Program-made: the position numbers and the translations under genes | Notes under the pieces: model-generated | Seen by the model: the letters and a program-made list of their open reading frames with translations, nothing else | The model's database searches: none | What the model was told of the DNA's origin: nothing | In this document: positions 38,872 to 48,542 of the stretch, piece after piece | Position numbering within the stretch: the stretch's first letter is position 1 | How the letters are laid out: every line of letters begins with the position of its first letter | Source of the DNA: Kutzneria chonburiensis | GTDB taxonomy: Bacteria; Actinomycetota; Actinomycetes; Mycobacteriales; Pseudonocardiaceae | Direction: 5' to 3' | Assembly (NCBI RefSeq): GCF_028622115.1 | Contig: NZ_CP097263.1 | Span: forward strand, 8,060,001-8,124,000 | DNA length: 64,000 bases

Positions 38872-39798
38872 GTGATCGTCGTCGCTGGTGAGGCGCTGGT
38901 CGACCTGGTTCCGACGACGGGCGGCGCGCTGCTGCCGCAGCTCGGCGGCGGCCCGTACAACGTGGCGATCGCGGCCGGCCGGCTGGACGCGCCGACGGCC
39001 TTCCTGTCCCGGGTCTCCACCGACACCTTCGGCGACGCCCTGGTGGCCCGCCTCAAGGACGCGCAGGTGGACGTCAGCCTGGTGCAGCGCGGCGCGGAGC
39101 CGACCACGTTGGCGGTGGTCGGCCTCGCGGAGGACGGCTCGGCGCGCTACGGCTTCTACGTCGAAGGCACCGCAGACCGCCTGGTCGTCGATCCCGGCCC
39201 GCTGCCCGCCGACGCCCAGGCGGTTTCCTTCGGCACCCTGTCCATGGTGCTGGAGCCGGGCGCCTCGGTCTACGAATCCTTGCTGCACCGGGAATCCGCG
39301 CTCGGCCGGCTGACCGCGCTCGACCCGAACGTGCGCCCGGTGCTGATCCCGGACGCCGATGCCTACCGCGCCCGCTTCCGGTCCTGGCTGCCCGATGTCG
39401 GCCTGCTCAAGGTGTCGATCGAAGACGCGCAGTGGCTGGCCGGCGACCACGACGCGATGGACGAAATCCGGTCCTGGCAGAAGATCGGGCCGGCCGCGGT
39501 GGTGATCACGCGCGGCGGCGACGGGCTGGCCGTGCTGTCGGGTGACGGCCAGCTCGTCGAGGTGCCGCCGGTCCGGGTGTCGGTGGTCGACACGATCGGC
39601 GCGGGTGACACGGTGCAGGGCGCGCTACTGGCGTGGCTGCACCGGCACGGCAAGCTCTCGAAGGACGCGGTCGGCGCGCTGACCGACCAGGAATGGCGAG
39701 CGGCCCTGGCCTTCGCCGGAGCCGCCGCCGCGATCACGGTGTCCCGCGCCGGGGCCGAGCCGCCCCGCAGCGCGGAATTGAATCACCAGCAGTGGTGA
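38872..39798 (+). CDS. PfkB-family carbohydrate kinase (fructokinase-like)
   Basis: 308 aa; GTG 38872 fits AGGAG five bases upstream (GTG 38866 also in frame). GEALVDLVP and LGGGPYNVAIAAGRL at the N-terminus, and DTIGAGDTVQGALLAW near residue 245 with the catalytic Asp of the PfkB signature. It phosphorylates a sugar (fructose or similar) with ATP. Isolated gene. Confidence 0.9.
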   Translation: MIVVAGEALVDLVPTTGGALLPQLGGGPYNVAIAAGRLDAPTAFLSRVSTDTFGDALVARLKDAQVDVSLVQRGAEPTTLAVVGLAEDGSARYGFYVEGTADRLVVDPGPLPADAQAVSFGTLSMVLEPGASVYESLLHRESALGRLTALDPNVRPVLIPDADAYRARFRSWLPDVGLLKVSIEDAQWLAGDHDAMDEIRSWQKIGPAAVVITRGGDGLAVLSGDGQLVEVPPVRVSVVDTIGAGDTVQGALLAWLHRHGKLSKDAVGALTDQEWRAALAFAGAAAAITVSRAGAEPPRSAELNHQQW

Positions 39799-39851
39799 TG
39801 CCACCACCACGTGCCCAGGGAAAGGCCAACGCCCAAGCCGATCACGATCAT
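39783..39851 (-). CDS. 22-aa Trp/His-rich membrane peptide
   Basis: ATG 39851 to TGA 39783, with GGAGG seven bases upstream. A short hydrophobic helix (MIVIGLGVGLSLGT) ends in three Trp, three His, Cys and Trp, a possible metal-binding tail. It overlaps the end of the kinase gene antiparallel by 16 bases. Confidence 0.45.
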   Translation of the reverse strand: MIVIGLGVGLSLGTWWWHHHCW

Positions 39852-40339
39852 CGGAAAACCTCCGCCTCGTGTGCAGAAATTGATTTCCGGGAATTGCGGC
39901 CGCTGCGTACAAATTAACGCGAAGACAACGGCTCGTGGCCACACGAATGTGTCGACCTGTCGTCACGCGACGTGTCGGTAACCCCCACAGGCGGTGTGCG
40001 CGGCCACCCGGGCGGCCCAGCGCGCTGCGCCGGACGGCGGAAACCGCCCCGGGTGCGGCCGGCGGAGCCGTCCCGGCCGGGCGTGGCGAGCGCCACCGCC
40101 CGCGAGTGGATGTGTCCTTATCGTGACCCTGACACGTCGGGACATCGTGTGATGCCTGTCCCATCGTCCGCAAGCTCACGCCCGCCGCGCTGTGCGGGGG
40201 GCTCGAACGCTACTAGCGTGGCACTCGACAGGACCCCAACGGGGCGGTGCTGCGGTGCGGTCACCCCGGTTCCGTGCGCTCGCTCGACATCCTCGCTGTG
40301 AGCCCAGCGGCGCCCCGTCTGAGCGTGAGAGGGATTTTG
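39852..40339. other. Upstream region of citrate synthase
   Basis: 488 bases with no good gene. The part around 40000-40120 is very GC-rich with several small dyads. It presumably carries the citrate synthase promoter and 5' UTR; no clear -10/-35 pair was found. Confidence 0.5.
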
Positions 40340-41656
<1,317 letters not shown>

Positions 41657-41688
41657 ATCGATCGCTGAACCGGTCCACTTAAGCTAGT

Positions 41689-41729
41689 AAGGGGGCCTTC
41701 CTACACTCCGAGTGTAGGAAGGCCCCCTT
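41689..41729. terminator. Long perfect stem-loop after citrate synthase
   Basis: AAGGGGGCCTTCCTACACT pairs with AGTGTAGGAAGGCCCCCTT around CCG. It lies within the 3' end of the convergent membrane-protein gene and should act for both. Confidence 0.85.
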
Positions 41730-42177
41730 CCAAGCTTCGGGGTGTGTTGTCCGGGTGGTGGGGAAGCGACAACGCCACCAGGGTGATCACCAGGCCTAGC
41801 CAGTGGGTCTGCTGGGCGGCGGTGTCCGTGGTGAGGACGCCGGCGGCCAGGGCGAGGCCGAACAGGGTGAGCCAGAGCAGTCGGGCCCGGCTGATCAGCG
41901 ACGGGCCGACGTGTCGGGCGGCGGACAGGCTGCACAGGACGGCCACCATGGCCTCGAGCACCGGTAGGAACGGGTCCAGCGCCACCGCCGGCCAGCGCAC
42001 GGTCGGCACGTCGCCGATGTGGGTGAGGGCGGTGATGGCGGCGCCGGGATCGAGCAGGAACGTGCCGTCCGCGGTGATCGTCACCAGGTAGGCGAAGAAG
42101 GCGCTGACCACGCCGCCGAACAGGCCGAACAGCAGACCGGCGGTGGAGTGCGTGTACAGCGTGCGCCGGGTGCCCAA
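41701..42177 (-). CDS. Four-helix membrane protein
   Basis: 158 aa; TTG 42177 with GGGAGG five bases upstream. Hydrophobic segments: TAGLLFGLFGGVVSAFFAYL, LPVLEAMVAVLCSLSAA, ARLLWLTLFGLALAAGVL and HWLGLVITLVALSL. Basic N-terminus (TRRTLYTH). No family named. Divergent from the photolyase. Confidence 0.7.
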   Translation of the reverse strand: MGTRRTLYTHSTAGLLFGLFGGVVSAFFAYLVTITADGTFLLDPGAAITALTHIGDVPTVRWPAVALDPFLPVLEAMVAVLCSLSAARHVGPSLISRARLLWLTLFGLALAAGVLTTDTAAQQTHWLGLVITLVALSLPHHPDNTPRSLEGGLPTLGV

Positions 42178-42228
42178 TGACGCCTCCCGTTGTGCGGCCG
42201 GTTCGGGATCACCGTAGCGTCGGACGAC

Positions 42229-43545
42229 ATGACCCCGCCCGCGATCATGTGGTTCCGCCGCGACCTGCGCCTGTCGGACCATCCGGCGCTGCTCGCCGCG
42301 GCCGATGCCGGCGAGGTGCTGCCGCTGTTCGTGCTGGACGACCGGCTGCTGAAACCGGCGGGGGAGCCGCGCCGCCGTTTCCTATATGACTGCCTGCGGG
42401 CGTTGGACCACGACCTCGGCGGCCGCCTGCACATCGCCCACGGGGATCCCGTCGACATCGTGCCCAAGATCGCCGGCAAGATCGGCGCGGGCAGTGTGCA
42501 CGTCTCCGCCGACACCGCGCCCTACGGCCGCGAGCGGGACGAGAGGGTGCAGAAGGCGTTGGGGGACATCGACTTCGTCCGCATCGGATCGCCGTACGCG
42601 GTGACGCCGGGTCGGGTGCGCAAGCAGGACGGCGAGCCCTACCGGGTGTTCACGCCGTTCCGCCGGGCCTGGCTCGACCACGGCTGGCGTAAGCCGGCGA
42701 AGTCCGGTGTGGACAGTGCGCGGTGGATCAGCTTGAAAGGCCTGAAGATCCCGGCCGCCAAGTCGGATTACCCGGCGGGGGAACAGGCCGCACTCGAGGT
42801 GTGGCAGGACTTCCGGGACGGACCGCTGGCCGACTACGACACCGGCCGCGACCGTCCGGACCGCGACGGCACCAGCCACCTGTCGGCCTACTTGCGTTGG
42901 GGCTGCGTGCATCCGCGCACGCTGTTGGCGGATCTCAAGCCCGGCAACGAAACCTTCCGGTCCGAGCTGGCCTGGCGGGAATTCTACGCGGACGTGCTGT
43001 GGCATCAGCCCAACACCGCCCGGGAGAACTACGACCGCAAGTTCGACAGGTTCAAGCACGACACGGGAAAGGCTGCGCAGCAACGGTTTCAGGCCTGGTG
43101 CGAGGGCAAGACGGGCTATCCGGTGGTGGACGCCGGCATGCGGCAGCTGCTGGCCGAGAACTGGATGCACAACCGGGTCCGCATGATCGTGGCCAGCTTC
43201 CTGGTCAAGGACCTGCACGTGCCGTGGTGGTGGGGCGCGCGGCACTTCATGCGGCACCTGATCGACGGCGACCTGGCCTCCAACCAGCACAACTGGCAGT
43301 GGGTGGCCGGCTGCGGCACCGACGCGGCCCCGTACTTCCGGATCTTCAACCCGATCACCCAGGGCGAGAAGTTCGACCCCAACGGCGACTACGTGCGCAA
43401 GTACGTGCCGGAACTCCGTGGCGTGCAAGGGAAAACCGTGCACAAGCTGGACAAGCTGCCCGAGGAGTACCCGGCGCCCGTGGTCGACCACGCCCACGAG
43501 CGCCAGGTGTCCCTCGACCGGTACGACGCGATCAGGACGACCTGA
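42229..43545 (+). CDS. phr: Deoxyribodipyrimidine photolyase
   Basis: 438 aa; ATG 42229, little or no leader SD. N-terminal alpha/beta antenna domain (MWFRRDLRLSDHPALL) and C-terminal FAD domain with FRSELAWREFYADVLW, MHNRVRMIVASFLVKDL and GDLASNQHNWQWVAG. It repairs UV-induced cyclobutane dimers using light. Length fits class I enzymes. Confidence 0.95.
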   Translation: MTPPAIMWFRRDLRLSDHPALLAAADAGEVLPLFVLDDRLLKPAGEPRRRFLYDCLRALDHDLGGRLHIAHGDPVDIVPKIAGKIGAGSVHVSADTAPYGRERDERVQKALGDIDFVRIGSPYAVTPGRVRKQDGEPYRVFTPFRRAWLDHGWRKPAKSGVDSARWISLKGLKIPAAKSDYPAGEQAALEVWQDFRDGPLADYDTGRDRPDRDGTSHLSAYLRWGCVHPRTLLADLKPGNETFRSELAWREFYADVLWHQPNTARENYDRKFDRFKHDTGKAAQQRFQAWCEGKTGYPVVDAGMRQLLAENWMHNRVRMIVASFLVKDLHVPWWWGARHFMRHLIDGDLASNQHNWQWVAGCGTDAAPYFRIFNPITQGEKFDPNGDYVRKYVPELRGVQGKTVHKLDKLPEEYPAPVVDHAHERQVSLDRYDAIRTT

Positions 43546-44710
43546 GCGCGTCCAACAGCTTGACCCGGCCGCCGGTCTGCAGCACGGCGTTGCGGTAGAT
43601 CCGGCCGGCCAGCCAGGTGACCACCAGGATCGAGACGATCATCAGCGCCACCGCCAGCGCGACCTGCCACGGCGGCGCGACGCCGAGCGCGATCCGGGCC
43701 GGCATCAGCGTCGGGGCCCACAGCGGGATGAACGACAGCACGGTGCTGACCGTGTTGTTCGGGTTGGGCAGCAACAGGTTCAGGCCGACCACGAAGCCGA
43801 CCGTCGGCAGCAGCGTCACCGGCGTGACCGCCGACTGGAGCTCCTCCTGCCGCGACACCAGCGAGCCGGCCGCGCCGAGCAGCGCGGCGTACAGGAAGAA
43901 GCCCAGCACGTACCAGCCCAACGCACCGAGCACGGTCGAGAACGCCACGGTCGGCACGTCGACCACGCCGCTGGTCCTGGCCAGCACCAGCCCGACCCCG
44001 GCGATGATCAGCACCTGGATCAGGCCGACCACACCGATGCCGAGCACCTTGCCGGCCAGCAGCTGCCACGGCCGGATGGTGGCCAGCAGGATTTCCACCA
44101 CCCGGCTGGACTTCTCCTCGACCACGCCCTGCGCGACGGCGGTGCCGAAGGTGATGATGGAGATCACCAGCACCACGCCGGTGATCAGGGACAGCGCGAT
44201 CCGCGGCCCCTGGTCGGGATCCGGCGGCTCCAGCTGGTCCAGCGTCACCTTGGCGTTCTGGTACGCGTTCAGGGCCGACGGCGGCAGCTGGGCCTGGGCC
44301 AGCACCCCTTGCAGGGCCTGGGCCCGCACCAGCTGCTCCAACGCGTTCTGCAACGCCGGGTCCACAGTGGACTTGAACACCGCCGTCGGCGCGCCGAGCG
44401 GGCCCTTCACCAACAGGTCCAGCTTGCCGTCGCGGACCTGCTGCACGCCGGCGGCCTCGTTGTCCACGGTGCTGATCTGCACCGTCTTGCCCAGGTGCTC
44501 GGCCGCGGCGGCCAGCGGCTGGGACATGGCGGTGGCCTGCCCGGTGAGCCCGATCTTGGCCGTGGCGCCCTTGCCGATCACCGTGAACAGCACGACGTAC
44601 ACCGCCATCACGGCCAGGATGGCCAAGGTGCCGATGACGAACGACTTGCTGCGCAGCCGGGTGGTGAACTCACGGCCCGCGACCAGGCCGATCACCCGCG
44701 AGGTGGTCAC
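43532..44710 (-). CDS. ABC-2 type transporter permease (NatB-like)
   Basis: 392 aa; GTG 44710 overlaps the ATPase stop. N-terminal helix (SFVIGTLAILAVMAVYVVLF), a large extracytoplasmic domain (residues about 50-170) and five C-terminal helices, with VEEKSSRVVEILLATIRPWQLLAGK, a hallmark of ABC-2 permeases. Exports an unknown substrate with the ATPase encoded upstream. Overlaps the photolyase end by 14 bases. Confidence 0.9.
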   Translation of the reverse strand: MTTSRVIGLVAGREFTTRLRSKSFVIGTLAILAVMAVYVVLFTVIGKGATAKIGLTGQATAMSQPLAAAAEHLGKTVQISTVDNEAAGVQQVRDGKLDLLVKGPLGAPTAVFKSTVDPALQNALEQLVRAQALQGVLAQAQLPPSALNAYQNAKVTLDQLEPPDPDQGPRIALSLITGVVLVISIITFGTAVAQGVVEEKSSRVVEILLATIRPWQLLAGKVLGIGVVGLIQVLIIAGVGLVLARTSGVVDVPTVAFSTVLGALGWYVLGFFLYAALLGAAGSLVSRQEELQSAVTPVTLLPTVGFVVGLNLLLPNPNNTVSTVLSFIPLWAPTLMPARIALGVAPPWQVALAVALMIVSILVVTWLAGRIYRNAVLQTGGRVKLLDALRSS

Positions 44711-45612
44711 GATGCCCCCTGTTCGGTCACGACGTTGCGGAACAGCTCGGTCAGGCTCGGCCGCAGCCGGGTGAACTCCCGCACCGGCCCGGCTTTCAGC
44801 GCCGCGGCCAGCACCTCCTGGTCGTCACCGCCCTCGCCCAGTTCGACGGTGGTGCGGCCGCCGTCGGCGGCGACCACGCGCACCCCGGTCAGCCCGGCAG
44901 CCCAGTCGGTGTCGGCCCCGTCCACCACCAGCCGCACCGGCCCGCTCTCGCGCAGCTCGCTCACGCCGCCGGCGGCGACCATCTGTCCACTTCGGACAAT
45001 TCCGACCCGGTCGCACAGCCGCTCGACCAGATCCAGCTGGTGGCTGGAGAACAGCACCGGCACTCCCCGGGCCGCCTGCTCCCGCAGCACCTCGCTCATC
45101 ACGTCGACGGCCACCGGGTCCAATCCGGAGAACGGCTCGTCCAGCACCAGCACGGCCGGCTCGTGGACCAGCGCGGCGATCAGCTGCACCCGCTGCTGGT
45201 TGCCCAGGCTGAGCTTCTGCACCTCGTCGTCACGGCGGGCGCCGAGGCCCAGCCGGTCCAGCCAGCCGTCGGTGGCCCGGCGGGCATCGGCCGCGGACAT
45301 GCCGTGCAGCTGGGCCAGATAGACGAGTTGCTCGCGCGCCTTCATCTTCGGGTACAGGCCGCGTTCCTCCGGCATGTACCCGATTCGCCTGCGGGTGGCC
45401 AGATCCACCGGCCGGCCGGACCAGCGGACCTCGCCCGCGTCGGCCGCCAGCACGCCGAGCGCGATGCGCATGGTGGTGGTCTTGCCGGCGCCGTTGCTGC
45501 CGACGAAGCCGAACAGCTCGCCGGCCCGGACGTCGAAGGTCATCTCGTGCAACGCGCGGACGGTCCCGTAGCGCTTGGAGATCCGGTCGATCTCCAGCAC
45601 GCCCTCAGCCAC
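44707..45612 (-). CDS. ABC transporter ATP-binding protein
   Basis: 301 aa; GTG 45612 with AGGAG upstream. Walker A GSNGAGKTTTMR, signature LSLGNQQR, Walker B VLVLDEPFSGLDP and the switch His in LFSSHQLDL. C-terminal DUF-type extension common in NatA-like proteins. Works with the permease; second component of a four-gene operon headed by the XRE regulator. Confidence 0.95.
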   Translation of the reverse strand: MAEGVLEIDRISKRYGTVRALHEMTFDVRAGELFGFVGSNGAGKTTTMRIALGVLAADAGEVRWSGRPVDLATRRRIGYMPEERGLYPKMKAREQLVYLAQLHGMSAADARRATDGWLDRLGLGARRDDEVQKLSLGNQQRVQLIAALVHEPAVLVLDEPFSGLDPVAVDVMSEVLREQAARGVPVLFSSHQLDLVERLCDRVGIVRSGQMVAAGGVSELRESGPVRLVVDGADTDWAAGLTGVRVVAADGGRTTVELGEGGDDQEVLAAALKAGPVREFTRLRPSLTELFRNVVTEQGAS

Positions 45613-46123
45613 GGCGGTCTCCTTCGGCGATCGGGTCGGGCTCGTCGTCCGGCAGCTGCCAGCCCAGCAACGCGGTCGGGGTGCTGCTGGCCAGCATCAC
45701 CAGGCTCATCAGGACCACGAACGGCCCGTACGGCAGGTTCTTGAGCGGGGTCAGCGTGAGCACCGTGCCGGCGATCACCATGCCCCAGACGGCGACGAGG
45801 AACCCAACGTAGCCGCACCGGCCCCGTAGCGCGAGTTCGCGTTCGTCGAGAAGCCGCGCGCTGCGCTCGCCGATGTTGTTCGTGAGCGCCTTGTTCACCA
45901 TTTGCAACACGGTTGTGATCGCGAACAGGCCCATCCAGATCGAGAAGGGCAGGGTCGGGGTGGCGGCGAAGGGGCTCAGGGCCAACAAGCCCACCGTGCA
46001 CACCAGCCAGGCCGATACGGCCAATCGGCGGTGGCGGCGATCGCGCCAGCCGGGCAGCCAGGTCGAATACGCCCAGGCGCTGCGCTCCTGATACGCGTGA
46101 TATCGGTCCTTGATCGTGTTCAT
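45605..46123 (-). CDS. Membrane protein of the ABC operon
   Basis: 172 aa; ATG 46123 overlaps the XRE gene stop. Four hydrophobic segments arranged as two pairs (LAVSAWLVCTVGLLALSPF, IWMGLFAITTVLQMV; YVGFLVAVWGMVIAGTVL, YGPFVVLMSLVMLASS). Often found between small XRE regulators and NatAB-type transporters; role unknown. Confidence 0.75.
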   Translation of the reverse strand: MNTIKDRYHAYQERSAWAYSTWLPGWRDRRHRRLAVSAWLVCTVGLLALSPFAATPTLPFSIWMGLFAITTVLQMVNKALTNNIGERSARLLDERELALRGRCGYVGFLVAVWGMVIAGTVLTLTPLKNLPYGPFVVLMSLVMLASSTPTALLGWQLPDDEPDPIAEGDRRG

Positions 46124-46389
46124 CTCTCCCCCTTGCCGTACAGCTGCGCGGACAGCGGCTGGAACGGGGTGCGGCTGAACACCGCCTCCACCGGCAGCGA
46201 GAACACCTCGCAGATCCGGAAGGCCAGGTCGAGGCTGGGGTAGTGGTCGCCGCGCTCCAGCGCGCCGATGGTCTGCGGGTTCACCTCGACCAGCTCCGCC
46301 AGCTGGGCCCTGGTCAGCCCCCGTTCCGCGCGCAGCACCGGTAGCCGATTGTGGATCGGCAGCTCTTTACCGCGCCTTACTGGACTCAC
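46120..46389 (-). CDS. Small XRE-family regulator
   Basis: 89 aa from GTG 46389 (no SD; possibly leaderless). Helix-turn-helix LVEVNPQTIGALERGDHYPSLDL after RLPVLRAERGLTRAQLA, the short YozG-type layout. Heads the ABC transporter operon and probably controls it. Confidence 0.85.
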   Translation of the reverse strand: MSPVRRGKELPIHNRLPVLRAERGLTRAQLAELVEVNPQTIGALERGDHYPSLDLAFRICEVFSLPVEAVFSRTPFQPLSAQLYGKGER

Positions 46390-46445
46390 GGAACGAAGTG
46401 TTGCAAAAACCCAACAGTCCGTCAACGGGATCGGCGGGGGTTTGC

Positions 46446-47951
46446 TTACCTGAGTGGCTCAGTTGGCCCCGGATGCCAACTGAGCCAGTCAGGTAGCGCG
46501 GGGAGCAGGCGCTCGGCGGCGCGTGCGCGATCGACCGGCACCAGTCCGATTCGCGTGCGGCGGTCCAGCACGTCGTCGGCGTCGAGCGCGCCTTCGTGCT
46601 CGTAGGCCCACGCCACCTCGGCCTCGGTGATCTCGCCGAACACCGTCTCGGGTCGGTTCAGGGCCGCCACCAGCGGGGCCTCCGCGCCGTACTTGGCCAC
46701 GAGCCGCGGCGGTGCGTCGACGGCGGATCCTGTCGCCCCGACGAGTGGGATTTCCTTGGTACGACAGGGAATTTTCATCAGGCCGGTGGCGTCAACGGCA
46801 TCGGCGGCCATGCGTCGATAGGTGGTCAGCTTGCCGCCGACAACCGTGATCACGCCGTCCGGCGAGGTGAGTACGGCGTGTTTACGCGACAGGTCGGCGC
46901 TGCGCGAACCCTCCTGCTCGATCAACGGCCGCAGCCCGGCGTACGAGCCGATCACGTCGTCGGAAGTCAGGGGTCGTTGCAGCACCGAGGAAGCGACGTC
47001 CAGCAGAAAGTCCACATCGGACTGTGGGGCGGTCGGCACGTCCGGGATCGGGCCGTCGACCGGCTCGTCGGTGAGCCCGATGTACACCCGGCCGTCGGCC
47101 TGCGGCAGCACCAGCACGAACCGGTTGGTCTCGCCCGGGATGGGTACGGTCAGCGAGGTGGAGCCGATTCCCAGTGCGTCGGCGCGCAGTACGAGGTGCG
47201 AGCCTCGGGACGGCCGGAGCCGCACCGACGGCACGAGCTGCCCGGCCCACACGCCGGTCGCGTTGATCACCTTGCGCGCCTTGACGTCGAACTCGGTGCC
47301 GGTCAACTCATCCCGGACGCGCGCGCCGTCACCCGCCACCGTGGTGACGCGGGCCCGGGTGAGGATGCGAGCGCCGAAGCCGGCGGCGGTGCGGGCCAGC
47401 GCGACGACCAGGCGGGCGTCGTCGATCAGTTGGCCGTCAAAGGAAAGCAGCGCGCCGGTGAGGCCGTCGGCCCGCAGACCCGGGGCCAGGGCCAGGGTTT
47501 CCGCGGCGGAGATTCGGCGGGGCGGCGGCAGCACCCGGCTCGGCGTGCCGGCCGCGCGGCGCAGCACATCGCCGGCGCGGAGCCCGGCCATGACCAGCGA
47601 TCCCCGCTGCTTTCCATACAGGGCAACGAGTTGTGGCAGCGCCCGGACGAGATGGGGGGCTGTGCGGGTCATCAGGATGCCCCGCTCGACCGCGCTCTCG
47701 TAGGCCAGCCCGACTTCACCATGAGCCAGGTAGCGGAGCCCGCCGTGCACCAGTTTGCTCGACCATCGTGAAGTGCCGAAGGCCAGGTCGTGCGCCTCGA
47801 CCAGGCACACCGACAGCCCACGCGAGGCGGCGTCCAGCGCCGCGCCGACACCGGTCACACCGCCGCCGACGACCAGAACATCGACCGCCAGGCCGTCGGC
47901 GATCTCGGCCAGCTCGCGCGACCGGCGCTCCGCGTTCAACGACGTCTTCAC
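46446..47951 (-). CDS. glpD: Glycerol-3-phosphate dehydrogenase (FAD)
   Basis: 501 aa; GTG 47951 overlaps the TetR stop (GTGA). FAD-binding VVGGGVTGVGAALDAASRG at the N-terminus, then TSRWSSKLVHGGLRYL and a C-terminal region with GGKLTTYRRMAADAVD. Oxidises glycerol-3-phosphate to DHAP and feeds electrons to quinones. Co-transcribed with its TetR regulator. Confidence 0.93.
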   Translation of the reverse strand: MKTSLNAERRSRELAEIADGLAVDVLVVGGGVTGVGAALDAASRGLSVCLVEAHDLAFGTSRWSSKLVHGGLRYLAHGEVGLAYESAVERGILMTRTAPHLVRALPQLVALYGKQRGSLVMAGLRAGDVLRRAAGTPSRVLPPPRRISAAETLALAPGLRADGLTGALLSFDGQLIDDARLVVALARTAAGFGARILTRARVTTVAGDGARVRDELTGTEFDVKARKVINATGVWAGQLVPSVRLRPSRGSHLVLRADALGIGSTSLTVPIPGETNRFVLVLPQADGRVYIGLTDEPVDGPIPDVPTAPQSDVDFLLDVASSVLQRPLTSDDVIGSYAGLRPLIEQEGSRSADLSRKHAVLTSPDGVITVVGGKLTTYRRMAADAVDATGLMKIPCRTKEIPLVGATGSAVDAPPRLVAKYGAEAPLVAALNRPETVFGEITEAEVAWAYEHEGALDADDVLDRRTRIGLVPVDRARAAERLLPALPDWLSWHPGPTEPLR

Positions 47952-48526
47952 GGCCGCAGCGCCCCTTCCAGCATCAACGCCAGTTCGTCGAAGACGGCGT
48001 CCGGATCCAGATCAGCGACGGCCGGCCGCACCGACAGCACGAACGACTGCACCATCAGCAGCAGCGTCCGGGCCTGCACGTCCAGGTCGCCGTCGCGGAT
48101 GGAGCCGTCGGTATGCCCGGCGGCCAGCTCGACCCGCATGAACTGCTCGGCGATCAGCTGCGTCGCCCCCAGCCGCTCGACGACGTACGGCAGCAGCAGC
48201 TCGGCGTCCCGATCCAGGACGGCCGCCATGAGCGGGTTGGCCAGCAGCCGCCGAACCGTGCCGACGGCCCCGCTGACCAGCCGCTGCCGTGCCGTCTCGC
48301 CAGGACCGACCTCGCCGAGCAGCGCGCCGAATTCCCTGGTCATCAGGGCCGCGACCAGGCTGCGGACGTCCGGGAAGCGCCGGTAGAGGGTCATCCGGCT
48401 GACGCCGGCCTCGCGGGCCACGTCGGTCAGCGTGGTGCGCCGCACACCGACCAGCAGGACGCACTTGTGCGCGGCGTCCAGCAGGACGTCGTCCCCGACT
48501 CGGGTGCTGTGACGTTGTGACGGCAT
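47948..48526 (-). CDS. TetR-family regulator
   Basis: 192 aa; ATG 48526. Helix-turn-helix TTLTDVAREAGVSRMTLYRR at residues about 30-50. Located between glpD and the divergent AGPS-like gene; the 16-base gap with GTGTAACACT is the likely operator. Confidence 0.88.
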   Translation of the reverse strand: MPSQRHSTRVGDDVLLDAAHKCVLLVGVRRTTLTDVAREAGVSRMTLYRRFPDVRSLVAALMTREFGALLGEVGPGETARQRLVSGAVGTVRRLLANPLMAAVLDRDAELLLPYVVERLGATQLIAEQFMRVELAAGHTDGSIRDGDLDVQARTLLLMVQSFVLSVRPAVADLDPDAVFDELALMLEGALRP

Positions 48527-48542
48527 GTGTAACACTGTAGCA

